A stretch of DNA of 64,000 bases from Staphylococcus sp. IVB6240 (GCF_025558425.1 NZ_CP094718.1:1550001-1614000); one strand, 5' to 3'. Counted from the stretch's first letter, positions 23,285 to 34,222 are shown. Notes: generated from the sequence alone by a model not told the origin. Made by a program: numbers and translations.

Positions 23285-24580
23285 CTATTCCAGACCTACT
23301 CTTTTAAATATTGTATCAACTTGATTAAGGTGATGTCTAGGGTCAAAGCAATTATCCAAGTCTTCTTTTGAAAGTTTGTCAGTAATAACAGGGTCTGCTT
23401 CTACTAATTCTCTGAATGGTGTTTTGGTTTCCCATGAAGTCATCGCTTTCGGTTGTACCGTATCATAAGCTTCTTCACGGACCATGCCTTTATCGATCAG
23501 TGCTAATAACACACGTTGTGAATAAATAAGACCGAATGTTTTGTTCATGTTTTCTGTCATATTGTCTTCATACACTGTTAAACGGTCAACAATGTTTGTG
23601 AAGCGGTTTAATGCATAATCTAATGCGATCGTTACATCTGGTAACATAATGCGTTCTGCAGATGAATGTGAAATATCACGCTCGTGCCATAACGCCACAT
23701 TTTCATAGGCTGTTGTAATATAACCACGAATTACACGTGCAATTCCTGTAATATTTTCTGAACCAATTGGATTACGTTTATGTGGCATTGCTGAAGAACC
23801 TTTTTGGCCTTTTGCAAATGCTTCTTCTACTTCACGCGTTTCCGTTTTTTGTAGGTTGCGGATTTCTACAGCAAATTTTTCAAGAGATGTCGCGATCAAA
23901 CTTAATGTTGCAATATAGTATGCATGACGATCACGTTGCAATGTTTGTGTTGAAACAGGTGCTGCCCCGATACCTAAGTGCTTACATACATATGCTTCAA
24001 TTTCTGGTGGAATATTCGCAAATGTACCCACGGCACCACTCATCTTACCTACTTCGATTTCTTCACGAACACGTTTAAAGCGTTCCATGTTACGTTGCAT
24101 TTCTGCATACCATAATGCCATCTTCACACCAAATGTAGTTGGCTCGGCATGAACACCATGTGTACGTCCCATCATCAATGTTGTTTTGTATTTTTTCGCT
24201 TTAGCTGCTAAGACATCAATAAAACGTTCTAAGTCTTTTTCAATAATTTCGTTCGCTTGTTTTACTTGGTAACTTAACGCTGTATCTACAACGTCTGTTG
24301 AAGTTAATCCGTAGTGGACCCACTTACGTTCTTCACCTAATGTTTCAGATACTTGTCTTGTGAATGCCACGACATCGTGGCGTGTTTCTTGTTCGATTTC
24401 TTTCGCACGTTCCACATCTACACGCGCATGTTCACGGATTTTCTTAACATCTTCTTTTGGAATATACCCAAGTTCACTCCATGCTTCACTTGCTAAAATT
24501 TCGACTTCTAACCATGCTTCATAGCGGTTTTGATCCGTCCAAATACGTGACATTTCTTCTCTTGAATAACGTTCAATCAT
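23285..24580 (-). CDS. purB: adenylosuccinate lyase
   Basis: Catalyses two fumarate-releasing steps of purine synthesis (SAICAR to AICAR, adenylosuccinate to AMP). 431 residues with the fumarase/aspartase signature [17 protein letters not shown] near residues 262-278, [11 protein letters not shown], and [14 protein letters not shown], which carries a catalytic histidine. As in other staphylococci it is separate from the main pur operon. An extended -10 lies upstream. Confidence 0.95.
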   Translation of the reverse strand: MIERYSREEMSRIWTDQNRYEAWLEVEILASEAWSELGYIPKEDVKKIREHARVDVERAKEIEQETRHDVVAFTRQVSETLGEERKWVHYGLTSTDVVDTALSYQVKQANEIIEKDLERFIDVLAAKAKKYKTTLMMGRTHGVHAEPTTFGVKMALWYAEMQRNMERFKRVREEIEVGKMSGAVGTFANIPPEIEAYVCKHLGIGAAPVSTQTLQRDRHAYYIATLSLIATSLEKFAVEIRNLQKTETREVEEAFAKGQKGSSAMPHKRNPIGSENITGIARVIRGYITTAYENVALWHERDISHSSAERIMLPDVTIALDYALNRFTNIVDRLTVYEDNMTENMNKTFGLIYSQRVLLALIDKGMVREEAYDTVQPKAMTSWETKTPFRELVEADPVITDKLSKEDLDNCFDPRHHLNQVDTIFKRVGLE

Positions 24581-24613
24581 TCGTCAAAAACTCCTATCTA
24601 ACATAATAGTTTT

Positions 24614-24622
24614 ATTATAGCA
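24614..24622 (-). promoter_or_regulatory. purB promoter -10 element
   Basis: On the minus strand TGCTATAAT, an extended -10 with a perfect TATAAT hexamer, about 34 nt upstream of the purB ATG. The -35 region is poor, as often with extended -10 promoters. Confidence 0.5.
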
Positions 24623-24773
24623 AACCTACAGTAACCATACATCTCTATTCAAACAGATTTATCGTTCGTAATCAAGCCTCTATTTGTAAATATGTCTGTT
24701 TAACTCCTCGCTCAAAATACACTAAAGCGAACTATAATAGAAATAAAGTGATTAAAGTTCGTATCCAAAACTT

Positions 24774-24801
24774 AAAGCTGAGGTCCTTATGCCTCAGCTT
24801 T
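24774..24801 (-). terminator. terminator after the NETI gene
   Basis: AAAGCTGAGG (24774-24783) and CCTCAGCTTT (24792-24801) form a perfect 10-bp stem, 5 nt after the stop of the small gene. Confidence 0.8.
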
Positions 24802-24806
24802 GTATT

Positions 24807-24992
24807 TTATAACTGTTCATCATTGATCTTCTTACCAGTAAAAATAATCTCTTGTCTTAACACTTCGACACTGCCATCTGTATTTTCTTTAAAAACGGGC
24901 TTTTCGAAGCGTTTTACTGGCATGTATCCCGCTTCTCTCATACGTGCTAAACAGTCTTGAATCGTTTCATTTTCTTCTACTTGAAATTTCAT
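24807..24992 (-). CDS. NETI motif protein
   Basis: 61-residue protein with the diagnostic NETI tetrapeptide at residues 8-11 (VEENETIQDCLARM), followed by GYMPVKRFEKPVFKE. It belongs to a small conserved Firmicutes family of unknown function. No membrane segment. It lies 37 nt after nadE and may share its transcript. Confidence 0.8.
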   Translation of the reverse strand: MKFQVEENETIQDCLARMREAGYMPVKRFEKPVFKENTDGSVEVLRQEIIFTGKKINDEQL

Positions 24993-25029
24993 TTTTAATC
25001 GACGCCTTTATTTTTTAATTCTAATAACA

Positions 25030-25872
25030 TCACAATTCATGGTCTTGTGCTGACTTTGGCCATGTAAAGCGTGTATATGCTAACTCACGTTTATGTGCAT
25101 TTCTTACAAAGTGACGTTCAATCACTTCTGCATCCTCAGGTGATACTGTCTTACCTTCCAAATAGTCATCGATGACATCATATGTGACACCAAGTGCAAC
25201 TTCATCTGGTAGTTGCGGCTTATCATCTTCTAAATCTGCAGTAGGCACTTTTTCATATAAATGTGCGGCTGCACCGAGATGTTTTAACAATTGACGACCT
25301 TGACGTTTATTCAAGCCAAACAACGGTGCAATATCTGCGGCACCATCTCCATGCTTAGTAAAGAAACCGGTAATATTTTCTGCAGAATGATCGGTCCCGA
25401 CAACGATACCACTTGTATTCGCTGCAATCGCATATTGAACTTTCATACGTTCACGCGCTTTTTCATTCCCTTTTTGGAAGTCAGTCAGTGAAAATCCGGC
25501 TGCTTCTAATGATGCCACACTCTGATCCACTGCAGGTTGAATATTCACTGTGACAATGCGATCTGGCTCAATAAATTTCAATGCGTCTTCTACATCATCT
25601 GCATCACGTTGGACCCCATAAGGTAACTTCACCGCAATAAACGTATACGGTTGTTCTGCTGTTTCATTCAATTCACTCACAGCAAGTTGAACGAGCTTAC
25701 CTGCCAATGTGGAATCTTGTCCACCTGAAATACCAAGGACAAGTGTTCTCACAAAGGCATGTGCTTTCACATATTGTTTTATAAAATCTTTAATCGTTTC
25801 GATGGTTTCAACACTATCAATCGTTGGTGTTACTTTCATGTCATTTACAATCATAGCTTGCATCTTATTCAT
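25030..25872 (-). CDS. nadE: ammonia-dependent NAD synthetase
   Basis: Last step of NAD synthesis: deamido-NAD plus ammonia and ATP gives NAD. 280 residues. The PP-loop [12 protein letters not shown] is near residues 50-60; [28 protein letters not shown] and [14 protein letters not shown] are family motifs. The N-terminus [14 protein letters not shown] aligns with staphylococcal NadE, so the first ATG is kept. It overlaps the end of pncB by 8 nt, forming a salvage operon. Confidence 0.95.
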   Translation of the reverse strand: MNKMQAMIVNDMKVTPTIDSVETIETIKDFIKQYVKAHAFVRTLVLGISGGQDSTLAGKLVQLAVSELNETAEQPYTFIAVKLPYGVQRDADDVEDALKFIEPDRIVTVNIQPAVDQSVASLEAAGFSLTDFQKGNEKARERMKVQYAIAANTSGIVVGTDHSAENITGFFTKHGDGAADIAPLFGLNKRQGRQLLKHLGAAAHLYEKVPTADLEDDKPQLPDEVALGVTYDVIDDYLEGKTVSPEDAEVIERHFVRNAHKRELAYTRFTWPKSAQDHEL

Positions 25873-27334
25873 AGGCTTCTTCCATCTCCTTAACTTTTTC
25901 AGCTACTTCAAAGATACGTTTTTGTTTGTTTTCCCAACATGCTGTACTTAAGTCAACAGGATATTCTTCAGGGTTTAAGAAACGTTTGTTTTCATCCCAC
26001 AATAAGTCTAAGTTATCTTCTAAATAGGCTTTTGCTTCTTGTTCTGACGGACACGTATAGATAAGTTGTCCATCTTTGAAAATATCTTGATGTAAATCAA
26101 TCGCTTTGAATTGTTTAATAAACTTTGTCTTATATGTGTGAATTGGGTGGAACATTTTTAATGGTGATTCACTTGATGGCACTTCATGTTCTAATGTAAT
26201 GTAGTCACCTTCAGCCTTATTTGTTTTTGTATTGATAATACGATAGACACGTTTCATACCAGGTGTCGTTACTTTTTCAGCATTATTTGACAGTTTAATA
26301 CGATCGACATACTCACCGTTTTCATCTTCTACAGCAACCATTTTATAGACTGCACCTAACGCAGGTTGTTGATAAGCGGTAATTAATTTCGTTCCAACCC
26401 CCCAAGAATCCACTGTTGCACCTTGTGCTTTTAAGCTGGAAATTGTCGATTCATCCAGGTCATTGGATGCGATAATTTTAGCATCTGGAAATCCGGCTGC
26501 ATCTAACATTTTACGTGCTTCTTTTGATAAGTAGGCAATGTCGCCTGAATCCAGACGAATGCCCACAAAGTTGATTTTGTCTCCTAGTTCTTTTGCAACA
26601 CGAATTGCATTTGGAACCCCTGACTTCAATGTATGGAATGTATCTACTAAAAACACACAGTTTTTATGACGTTCCGCATATTTTTTAAATGCGATATATT
26701 CATCGCCGTATGTTTGAACAAAAGCATGTGCATGTGTCCCTGAAACTGGAATATTAAATAACTTACCAGCACGCACATTACTTGTTGAATCAAAACCACC
26801 GATAATTGTCGCACGTGCGCCCCATACCGCTGCATCCATTTCATGTGCACGACGTGTGCCAAACTCCATCAATGTATCGTTTGGCGCTACTTGCTTGATC
26901 AAGCTTGCTTTAGTTGAAATAAGTGTTTGGAAGTTAATGATATTTAATAGTGCCGTTTCAATCAATTGTGCTTGAATTAACGGTGCCTCAACACGTAGTA
27001 ATGGCTCGTTATTAAAGCATAACTCACCCTCTTGCATAGATCGAATATTCCCCGTAAATCGTAAATCTTTTAAATAAGCTAAGAAATCATCTTGATAGCC
27101 AATCGAACTTAAATATTCGATATCACTTTGTGAGAAATGACAGTTTTCAACAAATTCAATCACTCTACGCAAGCCATTGAATACCGCATATCCACTCTCA
27201 AAAGGCATCTTTCTAAAATAAATATCAAAGACTGCTTTGCGCTCATGAATGCCATCAAACCAATACGATTCTGCCATGTTAATTTGGTATAAATCATTGT
27301 GTAGCATCAAGCTATCATCTTCAAATTGGTACAT
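25865..27334 (-). CDS. pncB: nicotinate phosphoribosyltransferase
   Basis: Makes nicotinate mononucleotide from nicotinate and PRPP, the entry step of NAD salvage that NadE completes. 489 residues from the ATG at 27334, which follows AGAGGG at 9 nt; an upstream start would add only 8 residues. Motifs: [32 protein letters not shown] and [17 protein letters not shown] [12 protein letters not shown]. First gene of pncB-nadE, divergent from nos. Confidence 0.94.
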   Translation of the reverse strand: MYQFEDDSLMLHNDLYQINMAESYWFDGIHERKAVFDIYFRKMPFESGYAVFNGLRRVIEFVENCHFSQSDIEYLSSIGYQDDFLAYLKDLRFTGNIRSMQEGELCFNNEPLLRVEAPLIQAQLIETALLNIINFQTLISTKASLIKQVAPNDTLMEFGTRRAHEMDAAVWGARATIIGGFDSTSNVRAGKLFNIPVSGTHAHAFVQTYGDEYIAFKKYAERHKNCVFLVDTFHTLKSGVPNAIRVAKELGDKINFVGIRLDSGDIAYLSKEARKMLDAAGFPDAKIIASNDLDESTISSLKAQGATVDSWGVGTKLITAYQQPALGAVYKMVAVEDENGEYVDRIKLSNNAEKVTTPGMKRVYRIINTKTNKAEGDYITLEHEVPSSESPLKMFHPIHTYKTKFIKQFKAIDLHQDIFKDGQLIYTCPSEQEAKAYLEDNLDLLWDENKRFLNPEEYPVDLSTACWENKQKRIFEVAEKVKEMEEAYE

Positions 27335-27634
27335 TATTATATTCCCTCTATTCACCATTTATTGTTTTTGAATTTAATTACGTCAATCATATCATAGATA
27401 CCCTGTTTACGTGTATTAAGAGCACAGCTGTGGCATATAAATCTTCATTTTCAAAAACATTGATTTCTCCCCTACCACAGTGGCATCCATTTCATCTCAG
27501 ACCGTCTTCAAATATATGAAGTATTAACCAAAAACTCATGAATCATGACACAACTTTTAACAAAATGATGACATTCCTCAGAACGGACAATTTATATGGT
27601 AGTATTTCACTATAACGAATGATGAGGTGGGAAA
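27335..27634. promoter_or_regulatory. divergent pncB/nos intergenic region
   Basis: 300 bases without a gene. The right part (27565-27625) should carry the nos promoter; a TAGTAT box and a GAGGTGGG SD before nos are visible, but the -35 is unclear. No strong hairpin or repeat was found. Confidence 0.4.
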
Positions 27635-28705
27635 ATGTTACAACAAGCACGTACGTTTATTACTGACATGTATAAAGAACTAGAGCTATCAGAAGCTGCT
27701 TGTGCAGAACGTCTCGCAAGCATTGAACAAGAAATTGCAACAACTGGTACATATCGCCACACAACAGAAGAACTGACATATGGCGCACGTATCGCATGGC
27801 GCCAATCCAATCGCTGTATTGGTCGATTGTTTTGGGAAAAATTAACGGTCAAAGATGCACGTGATGTCCAAGATGAAACCACATTTATCCAGACAATTCA
27901 TGAACATATTGAAACAGCAACGAATGGTGGACGCATTAAGCCAACCATTACCATTTTTGCGCAATCTGATGTCCCAGGCCCTAAAATTTTTAACAATCAA
28001 TTGATTCGCTATGCAGGATATGAGGATAAAGGCGATCCCGCTGAACGAGAAGTCACGCAACTCGCTGAACATTTAGGGTGGCGCGGTAAAGGGACGGATT
28101 TTGATATTCTTCCACTGATTTATCAACTGCCAGGTCAATCGATCAAGTATCATGCCTATCCTAAATCACTCATTATGGAAGTGCCGATTCAACATAAAAA
28201 TTATCCAAAAGTTGCAGCACTCGGATTGAAATGGTATGCAGTGCCCATTATTTCAAGTATGGATTTGAAAATTGGTGGCATTACTTATCCAACTGTTCCT
28301 TTTAATGGTTGGTATATGGTAAATGAAATTGCAGTGCGTAACTTTACAGACAGCTATCGCTATAATCTTTTAGAAACATTCGCAGAGGCAATGGATTTTG
28401 ATAACTTGCGCAACACATCATTCAATAAAGATCGTGTGATGGTAGAAATCAATGATGCAGTTTATCAATCCTTTCGACAAGCGGGTGTATCAATGGTAGA
28501 TCATCTAACCGCTTCCAAACAGTTTGAGCAATTTGAGCATAATGAAGCAGCACAGGGGCGTACAGTCACGGGTAAATGGTCATGGTTAGCACCACCTCTA
28601 TCACCAACACTTACCGCAAACTACCATCACGGTTATCAAAATGACGTACGTGAACCGAACTTTTTTTATAAAGAAAAGACAACTTCTGGCTGTCCTTTCC
28701 ACTAA
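27635..28705 (+). CDS. nos: bacterial nitric oxide synthase oxygenase
   Basis: Haem enzyme of 356 residues that oxidises arginine to citrulline and NO. It is the oxygenase domain only, as in all bacterial NOS. The haem-ligating cysteine is C61 ([13 protein letters not shown]). Substrate and pterin region motifs include [13 protein letters not shown] and [13 protein letters not shown]. In S. aureus it supports respiration and protects against oxidants and antibiotics. pheA follows 46 nt downstream, a conserved staphylococcal pairing. Confidence 0.96.
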   Translation: MLQQARTFITDMYKELELSEAACAERLASIEQEIATTGTYRHTTEELTYGARIAWRQSNRCIGRLFWEKLTVKDARDVQDETTFIQTIHEHIETATNGGRIKPTITIFAQSDVPGPKIFNNQLIRYAGYEDKGDPAEREVTQLAEHLGWRGKGTDFDILPLIYQLPGQSIKYHAYPKSLIMEVPIQHKNYPKVAALGLKWYAVPIISSMDLKIGGITYPTVPFNGWYMVNEIAVRNFTDSYRYNLLETFAEAMDFDNLRNTSFNKDRVMVEINDAVYQSFRQAGVSMVDHLTASKQFEQFEHNEAAQGRTVTGKWSWLAPPLSPTLTANYHHGYQNDVREPNFFYKEKTTSGCPFH

Positions 28706-28751
28706 CTTCGTGTACAATAAGTAAAAATTGACTGGAAAGTGGGTGATGAGG

Positions 28752-29555
28752 ATGAATCTCTATTATTTGGGACCCCAAGGAACGTTCTCGTATTTGGCTG
28801 CCAAACAATATCGTGACAATCAAACAGATACGCAACTCGTCGCAAAATCACAACTTTATGAAGTGATGACTGCATTGTTAGATGACCCAACAAGCCGAGC
28901 GATTGTCCCAATTGAAAATGCCATTGAAGGGACGATTAATATCGTGGCAGATACATTGGTTGAACAACCGTTTACTGTTGTTGACGAAGTATTACTCGAT
29001 ATCGCATTTGGCTTATATGGACAACCGGGACAAACATTAAATGATATTCAAAAAGTCTATTCCATTGGCCCAGCCATTAGCCAAACACAGAAGTTTATTC
29101 ATCAACATCACTTAACCTATGACTTTACTACGAGTACGATCGCTGCATTAGATTATGTTGACGATACAACGGGTGCTATTATTCCACTTGGGAGTGGTGA
29201 AGTATATGGATATACACCCCTCGCGTCGCATATAGAAGATTATACGCACAATCAAACACGCTTTCTCGTATTACAGCATGCTGACTTTGCGATACAAAGC
29301 AGTGGTGATACTTGCTTGCTCGTCATTACACCAAAGCGTGACCAACCAGGACTTCTAGCAAGTGTCTTAAATACCTTTGCCCTATTTCAAGTTAACTTAT
29401 CATGGATTGAATCTCGTCCATTAAAAACACAACTGGGCATGTATCGTTTCTTTGTCCAAGCCGATTGTCCAAATCAACAACACTTAGACAAAATCATCAC
29501 TATTTTAGAAACGTTAGATTTTGAGATACAGTCTTTAGGTCGCTTTCATTCATAA
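28752..29555 (+). CDS. pheA: prephenate dehydratase
   Basis: Converts prephenate to phenylpyruvate in phenylalanine synthesis. 267 residues from MNLYYLGPQGTFSYLA, the normal family start; GGTGAT lies a few bases upstream. The catalytic domain includes VPIENAIEGTINIVAD and HNQTRFLVL; a C-terminal ACT domain (GLLASVLNTFALFQVNLSWI, ESRP) provides feedback by phenylalanine. Co-oriented with nos. Confidence 0.93.
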   Translation: MNLYYLGPQGTFSYLAAKQYRDNQTDTQLVAKSQLYEVMTALLDDPTSRAIVPIENAIEGTINIVADTLVEQPFTVVDEVLLDIAFGLYGQPGQTLNDIQKVYSIGPAISQTQKFIHQHHLTYDFTTSTIAALDYVDDTTGAIIPLGSGEVYGYTPLASHIEDYTHNQTRFLVLQHADFAIQSSGDTCLLVITPKRDQPGLLASVLNTFALFQVNLSWIESRPLKTQLGMYRFFVQADCPNQQHLDKIITILETLDFEIQSLGRFHS

Positions 29556-29572
29556 CAGACTCTAGACATAGT

Positions 29573-29608
29573 AAACCCCCTTTCGCACAATTTATTGAAA
29601 GGGGATTT
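29573..29608 (+). terminator. bidirectional terminator after pheA
   Basis: AAACCCCCTTTC (29573-29584) pairs with GAAAGGGGATTT (29597-29608) around a 12-nt loop. It lies between convergent genes. Confidence 0.7.
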
Positions 29609-29716
29609 ATCTTATATATTAGTGTTTTGAAAAATAGATCAGCGTTATATGTTCAAGCTCATCATGTCAGCGTTTATAACACAGCATTTTAAGTACTACT
29701 CTCTCAAGCTTGTATC

Positions 29717-30814
29717 TTATACATGTTTTTTATTTACAACTTGTTTTTCTTTTGTTTTAGGGATATTGTTATCCGTTTGAAGGATGATATCTTTAATGGC
29801 TGTCAGTGTGATCGGCGCACACTTCCCTGCGAATGTATTTTCTAATATTTCAACTTGTGTATGTGGCGCCTCTTTATGACTTCGAATATGCATCGTATCT
29901 TTTGGCCCGATATCAAGAAATGTATTGTTTAGTACGAAGAATCCTTCGCCACCTTGTTTGACATGGGTTTTACCATTAAGTGTCCAAGCATTTTTCCCTT
30001 GATATACGCCTAAGTAACGGATGCCACCTGCACAGTTACGAAATACATTGTTATGAATCCACAAGTTTTTTCCCTTTAAAGGTGTGAGCGCATAATCTTG
30101 CATACCATCAAAGACATTATTTTCAATAACGACCGTTTCATAATAATGGTCAACACGACTCGCATGTGAGCCAATGGCACGATTCCATGCATGCATCTTA
30201 CCTTCATGTGAACTTCCAAAATAACAATTTTCAATGATGGCATGCTTTGTAATCGTTCCATCATTGCGACCAAACTTCGGAAATGCCCCCTTCACAAATA
30301 AATCTAATTGAATAGCTTCTGAAAATGAACGATCTCCGTTGATGTCATAAAACCCAAGAAATTCACAATCATGAATATGAACGCCATCTAAACCACAGGC
30401 ATCAATGCCATGACCACCAACAACATTTTTAATTGTGGCACCTTTTATTTCAACTTCACGTGCATGACCGATACACATTGCCGTATTGTTATAAGGATAG
30501 TCGTTACCATTCATATCGAACGTACCACCACAAATACGAATATAACCGTGGCCGTCATAATCATGGTAGCGTCTCAAACTTGATCCATTTTTAATCAATG
30601 CATCTCGACCTGTGCGCAATAAAGTGGCACCTTTATCTAATAATAATGTCGTCCCTTCATAAATCTTCAATGCTTTCATAATATGATACGTACCAGGTGG
30701 TATGTATACGGTAATAGGCCCCTTCTTCGCTTGGTTTAAAGCACGTTGAATCCCTATCGTATCTCGCCATCTATTTTGTGTTGTTGCACCAAAACTTAAA
30801 ACATTAATAGCCAA
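29717..30814 (-). CDS. right-handed beta-helix (pectate lyase-like) protein
   Basis: About 365 residues from a TTG start at 30812-30814 that has GGGAGG 11 nt upstream. The open frame runs 30 residues further but would then overlap the divergent gene's start and promoter. The N-terminus (NVLSFGATTQNRW, then IGIQRALNQA) is the familiar opening of pectin-lyase-fold proteins. Repeated turns such as VEIKGATIKNV, VHIHDCEFLGF, AIIENCYFGSS, VVIENNVFDGM and LWIHNNVFRNC mark the helix coils. There is no signal peptide, so it would be cytoplasmic unless exported another way. The substrate is unknown; it is presumably a polysaccharide lyase or hydrolase. Confidence 0.7.
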   Translation of the reverse strand: MAINVLSFGATTQNRWRDTIGIQRALNQAKKGPITVYIPPGTYHIMKALKIYEGTTLLLDKGATLLRTGRDALIKNGSSLRRYHDYDGHGYIRICGGTFDMNGNDYPYNNTAMCIGHAREVEIKGATIKNVVGGHGIDACGLDGVHIHDCEFLGFYDINGDRSFSEAIQLDLFVKGAFPKFGRNDGTITKHAIIENCYFGSSHEGKMHAWNRAIGSHASRVDHYYETVVIENNVFDGMQDYALTPLKGKNLWIHNNVFRNCAGGIRYLGVYQGKNAWTLNGKTHVKQGGEGFFVLNNTFLDIGPKDTMHIRSHKEAPHTQVEILENTFAGKCAPITLTAIKDIILQTDNNIPKTKEKQVVNKKHV

Positions 30815-30902
30815 TTGTGTGGACGCCTCCCAAATAAAAGTTATACTATACATAATAATAGCTTTCCTTAAAACTATATACCCAATTTTTAGGAGGAACA
30901 AC

Positions 30903-31454
30903 ATGACAAAACGTGCATTGTTAGTTGTAGATTACTCGTATGACTTTATTGCTGAAGATGGCAAGTTAACTTGTGGTGAAGCGGGTCAACGCATTGAGCC
31001 ATTTATTGTGAAACGTATTCAAGATTATATCGACCAGGATGACCATATCTTTTTCTTAATGGATTTACATGAGGAAAACGATCCTTATCATCCAGAAACA
31101 AAACTTTTCCCATCCCATAATATTGTCGATACACCTGGACGTGACTTATACGGTGAAGTGAAGTCATTATATGAAAAGATCCAATCTCAAAGTAATGTTC
31201 ACTTTATTGATAAACGTCGCTACGACTCTTTTTATGGTACGCCACTTGACGCCTTATTAAGAGAAAGACATATTGATACAGTCGAACTCTTAGGGGTATG
31301 TACGGACATATGTGTATTACATACGGCTGTAAGTGCCTACAATCTTGGTTATCAATTGGTAATCCCTAAAGATGGCGTGGCTTCTTTCAACCAAGTCGGT
31401 CACGAATGGGCATTATCACACTTTAAGGATACATTAGGCGCAAAGGTAGAATAA
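30903..31454 (+). CDS. isochorismatase-family cysteine hydrolase, nicotinamidase-like
   Basis: 183 residues, start MTKRALLVVDYSYDF with AGGAGG 6 nt upstream. An open frame 28 codons longer is rejected on that basis. The Asp of VVDYSYDF, a lysine in DKRRYDSFYGTPL, and the cysteine of LLGVCTDICVLHTA form the expected triad. Nicotinamidases turn nicotinamide into nicotinate, the substrate of PncB encoded 3.6 kb away, so a role in NAD salvage is plausible but not proven. Confidence 0.8.
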   Translation: MTKRALLVVDYSYDFIAEDGKLTCGEAGQRIEPFIVKRIQDYIDQDDHIFFLMDLHEENDPYHPETKLFPSHNIVDTPGRDLYGEVKSLYEKIQSQSNVHFIDKRRYDSFYGTPLDALLRERHIDTVELLGVCTDICVLHTAVSAYNLGYQLVIPKDGVASFNQVGHEWALSHFKDTLGAKVE

Positions 31455-31510
31455 ACCTGCACACGCATGCTAAAATATGAATGAGAAATGTATATAAGGA
31501 GATTGAAACA

Positions 31511-32437
31511 ATGACAACATATATTTTTGGTCATCAAAACCCAGATACTGATGCGATTTCATCAGCAATTATTATGGCAGATTTTGAACAACAAAATGGA
31601 AACACTGAAGCGAAAGCTTATCGTTTAGGCGACGTAAGTCCTGAAACACAATATGCGCTTGATCACTTTAAAGTTGCAGCGCCTGAATTATTAACAGACG
31701 ATTTAACAGATCAAGAAGTTATTTTAGTCGACCATAACGAATTCCAACAAAGTGCTGAAACAATTGACAAAGCTGTGATCAAACATGTAATCGATCATCA
31801 CCGTATCGCGAACTTTGAAACAGCAGGTCCTTTATACTACCGTGCTGAACCAGTGGGCTGTACTGCAACAATTCTTTACAAAATGTACAAAGAACAAGGC
31901 TTTGAAATCCGTCCTGAAATTGCTGGCTTAATGATTTCAGCGATTATTTCTGATAGTTTATTATTCAAATCACCTACTTGTACATCACAAGACGTAAATG
32001 CAGCGAAAGCATTAGCTGAAATTGCTGGTGTAGACTTAGATGCATATGGTCTTGACATGTTAAAAGCAGGTGCATCTACAGCAGATAAATCTGAAGAAGC
32101 ACTTTTAGATGCCGATGCTAAATCATTCAGCATGGGTGACTACACAGTTCGTATCGGCCAAGTCAATACAGTCGATATCGACGAAGTATTCGCACGTCAA
32201 GAAGCACTTGAAAATGCGATGAACAAAGCAAGTGTTGAAAATGGTTATGATATCTTCGTATTAGCCATCACAGATATTATCAACAGCGATTCTAAAATCT
32301 TAGTCGTTGGTGCAGAGAAAGATACTGTTGCATCAGCATTTGATACAACATTAGATAACAATACAGCATTCTTACCAGGTGTGGTATCACGTAAAAAACA
32401 AATCGTACCACCTATTACAACAGCTTTAACAAAATAA
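31511..32437 (+). CDS. ppaC: manganese-dependent inorganic pyrophosphatase
   Basis: DHH-family class II pyrophosphatase of 308 residues that drives biosynthesis by hydrolysing pyrophosphate. Metal motifs: FGHQNPDTDAIS, VDHNE, and VIDHHRIANF. A C-terminal DHHA2 domain ends SRKKQIVPPITTAL. The start at 31511 has AAGGAG upstream; ten extra codons before it are not used. Confidence 0.95.
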   Translation: MTTYIFGHQNPDTDAISSAIIMADFEQQNGNTEAKAYRLGDVSPETQYALDHFKVAAPELLTDDLTDQEVILVDHNEFQQSAETIDKAVIKHVIDHHRIANFETAGPLYYRAEPVGCTATILYKMYKEQGFEIRPEIAGLMISAIISDSLLFKSPTCTSQDVNAAKALAEIAGVDLDAYGLDMLKAGASTADKSEEALLDADAKSFSMGDYTVRIGQVNTVDIDEVFARQEALENAMNKASVENGYDIFVLAITDIINSDSKILVVGAEKDTVASAFDTTLDNNTAFLPGVVSRKKQIVPPITTALTK

Positions 32438-32456
32438 TTTATTTCAAAGGTTGTGA

Positions 32457-32741
32457 ATGACGATGACATACGATATTAAAGAAGCGGATAATAAGTTCTA
32501 TATCGGAGAAGACATTAACGCACCAATAGCAGAGATTACATTTGTTTATCGAGATGAACATACGATTGATGTCAATCACACATTTGTATCTCCTGAATTA
32601 CGCGGTGGCGGTGTAGCAAAACAATTGTTTAACCGTGTAATCGATAAAGCACAGCGTGAAAACTTAAAAATCATTCCAACATGTAGTTATGCAAAGGTAC
32701 AATTCGAAAGAGATGCATCTATTGCGTCACTAAAAGCATAA
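32457..32741 (+). CDS. small GNAT-type N-acetyltransferase (YjdJ family)
   Basis: 94 residues with a minimal GNAT core: the acetyl-CoA loop reads VSPELRGGGVAKQLFNRVIDKA, then IIPTCSYAKVQFER. Such short members lack some GNAT strands and their substrates are unknown. It lies 19 nt after ppaC, probably in one transcript ended by the terminator at 32751. Confidence 0.82.
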   Translation: MTMTYDIKEADNKFYIGEDINAPIAEITFVYRDEHTIDVNHTFVSPELRGGGVAKQLFNRVIDKAQRENLKIIPTCSYAKVQFERDASIASLKA

Positions 32742-32750
32742 AATAACGTA

Positions 32751-32783
32751 AGGACTGGGCAATGAAACGCTCAGTCCTTTTAA
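32751..32783 (+). terminator. terminator of ppaC and the GNAT gene
   Basis: AGGACTGGGC pairs with GCTCAGTCCT (one bulge) around 8 nt, followed by TTTT. The apparent upstream extension of the next gene runs through this hairpin and is therefore not coding. Confidence 0.82.
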
Positions 32784-32806
32784 ATAAAGAAGAAAGGACT
32801 GACACT

Positions 32807-34186
32807 ATGCAACAAATTATCGACCAAGTCCAGCGTTCAAAAGATTATTTTTATACACATGAAACAAAATCAATCAAATTCCGTAAGCAACAATTGAAGC
32901 GCTTATCAAAAAGTATTAAAAAACATGAAAGTGCGTTAAAAGACGCCTTGTTAACAGATCTCGGAAAAGGCAGTATTGAGGCATATGCAACTGAGATTGG
33001 CTATACATTAAGCAGTATTAAACTTATGCGTAAATCTATCGAAAAATGGAGTAAAAAAGAAGCGGTAGATACCCCTGTTCACCTATTTCCTGCAAAAAGC
33101 TTTATCGTCAAAGAACCTTTAGGCACTGTGCTGATTATTGGTCCTTTTAACTATCCATTTCAACTTTTATTTGAACCATTAATTGGTGCGATTGCTGCTG
33201 GAAATACCGCAGTCATTAAGCCATCTGAACTCACACCAAACGTCGCTAAAGTTGTTGAAGAGATTATTACAGCAACATTCGAGCCAAAATATGTGTCTGT
33301 TGTTCAAGGCGGTGCAGATGTTATTCAGACATTGCTCCAACAACCTTTTGATCATATCTTCTTTACAGGTAGTGAGCGTGTCGGCAAAATTGTGTATAAG
33401 GCAGCTGCTGAACAGATGATTCCTGTCACACTTGAACTCGGTGGCAAGTCTCCTGTCATCATTGATAAAACCGCCAACCTTAAAGTAGCTAGTGAACGTA
33501 TCAGTTTCGGTAAGTTTATTAACACTGGTCAAACATGCGTCGCACCAGACTATATTTTAATTGATGAGTCTGTCAAAGTACCATTTATCCATGCATTACG
33601 CACGACATTAAAAGAATTTTATGGTTCCAATCCCTTAACAAGCGAAGACTTAGGTCATATCGTCAATGAACGTCATTTTGATTGCCTTGCTTTATTAATG
33701 GATAAACAACAAGATCAATGCATTATCGGTGGTGAACGCAATGTTGAACAGCGTAGAATAGCGCCAACTGTCTATGACAATGTGAAAGCTGACGATCCAC
33801 TGATGCAAGAAGAAATTTTTGGGCCACTGTTACCAATTATGACCTATCAAAATATTGATGACGCGTTTCAGTTTGTTCAATCACGTCCAAAACCGTTAGC
33901 ACTCTATCTCTTTAGTGAAGATGAGAATACATCCGATCGTGTACTCAATGAACTGTCATTTGGTGGTGGTGCCATTAATGACACTTTATTACATCTTGCA
34001 AATCCTAACTTACCATTCGGTGGTGTCGGTGCATCAGGTATCGGTCATTATCACGGAAAATACTCATTCGATACCTTCACACATGACAAATCATATATTT
34101 TCAAAACAACTAAGCTTGAATCAGGACTATTCTTCCCTCCTTATCAAGGCAAGTTAGATGCGATTAAAAAATTATTTAAAAAGTAA
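32807..34186 (+). CDS. aldehyde dehydrogenase
   Basis: NAD(P)-dependent aldehyde dehydrogenase of 459 residues, class 3-like (short, with a C-terminal hydrophobic tail). Motifs: GPFNYPFQL near residue 110, FTGSERVGKIV, catalytic Glu in TLELGGKSPVI, catalytic Cys in NTGQTCVAPDYIL, and EEIFGPLLP. Start MQQIIDQ follows AAAGGA. The substrate is probably a medium-chain or aromatic aldehyde; not determinable. Confidence 0.88.
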   Translation: MQQIIDQVQRSKDYFYTHETKSIKFRKQQLKRLSKSIKKHESALKDALLTDLGKGSIEAYATEIGYTLSSIKLMRKSIEKWSKKEAVDTPVHLFPAKSFIVKEPLGTVLIIGPFNYPFQLLFEPLIGAIAAGNTAVIKPSELTPNVAKVVEEIITATFEPKYVSVVQGGADVIQTLLQQPFDHIFFTGSERVGKIVYKAAAEQMIPVTLELGGKSPVIIDKTANLKVASERISFGKFINTGQTCVAPDYILIDESVKVPFIHALRTTLKEFYGSNPLTSEDLGHIVNERHFDCLALLMDKQQDQCIIGGERNVEQRRIAPTVYDNVKADDPLMQEEIFGPLLPIMTYQNIDDAFQFVQSRPKPLALYLFSEDENTSDRVLNELSFGGGAINDTLLHLANPNLPFGGVGASGIGHYHGKYSFDTFTHDKSYIFKTTKLESGLFFPPYQGKLDAIKKLFKK

Positions 34187-34222
34187 TAAAAATAAAGGAA
34201 ATCCATATGAGGTGCTTATAAA

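Noticed and set aside
30815..30904. Longer start for the beta-helix protein
   Set aside because: It would overlap the start and SD of the divergent hydrolase gene and ignores the GGGAGG before the TTG.
32762..32806. N-terminal extension of the aldehyde dehydrogenase
   Set aside because: It runs through the upstream terminator hairpin; the shorter start has a better SD and the usual length of 459 residues.
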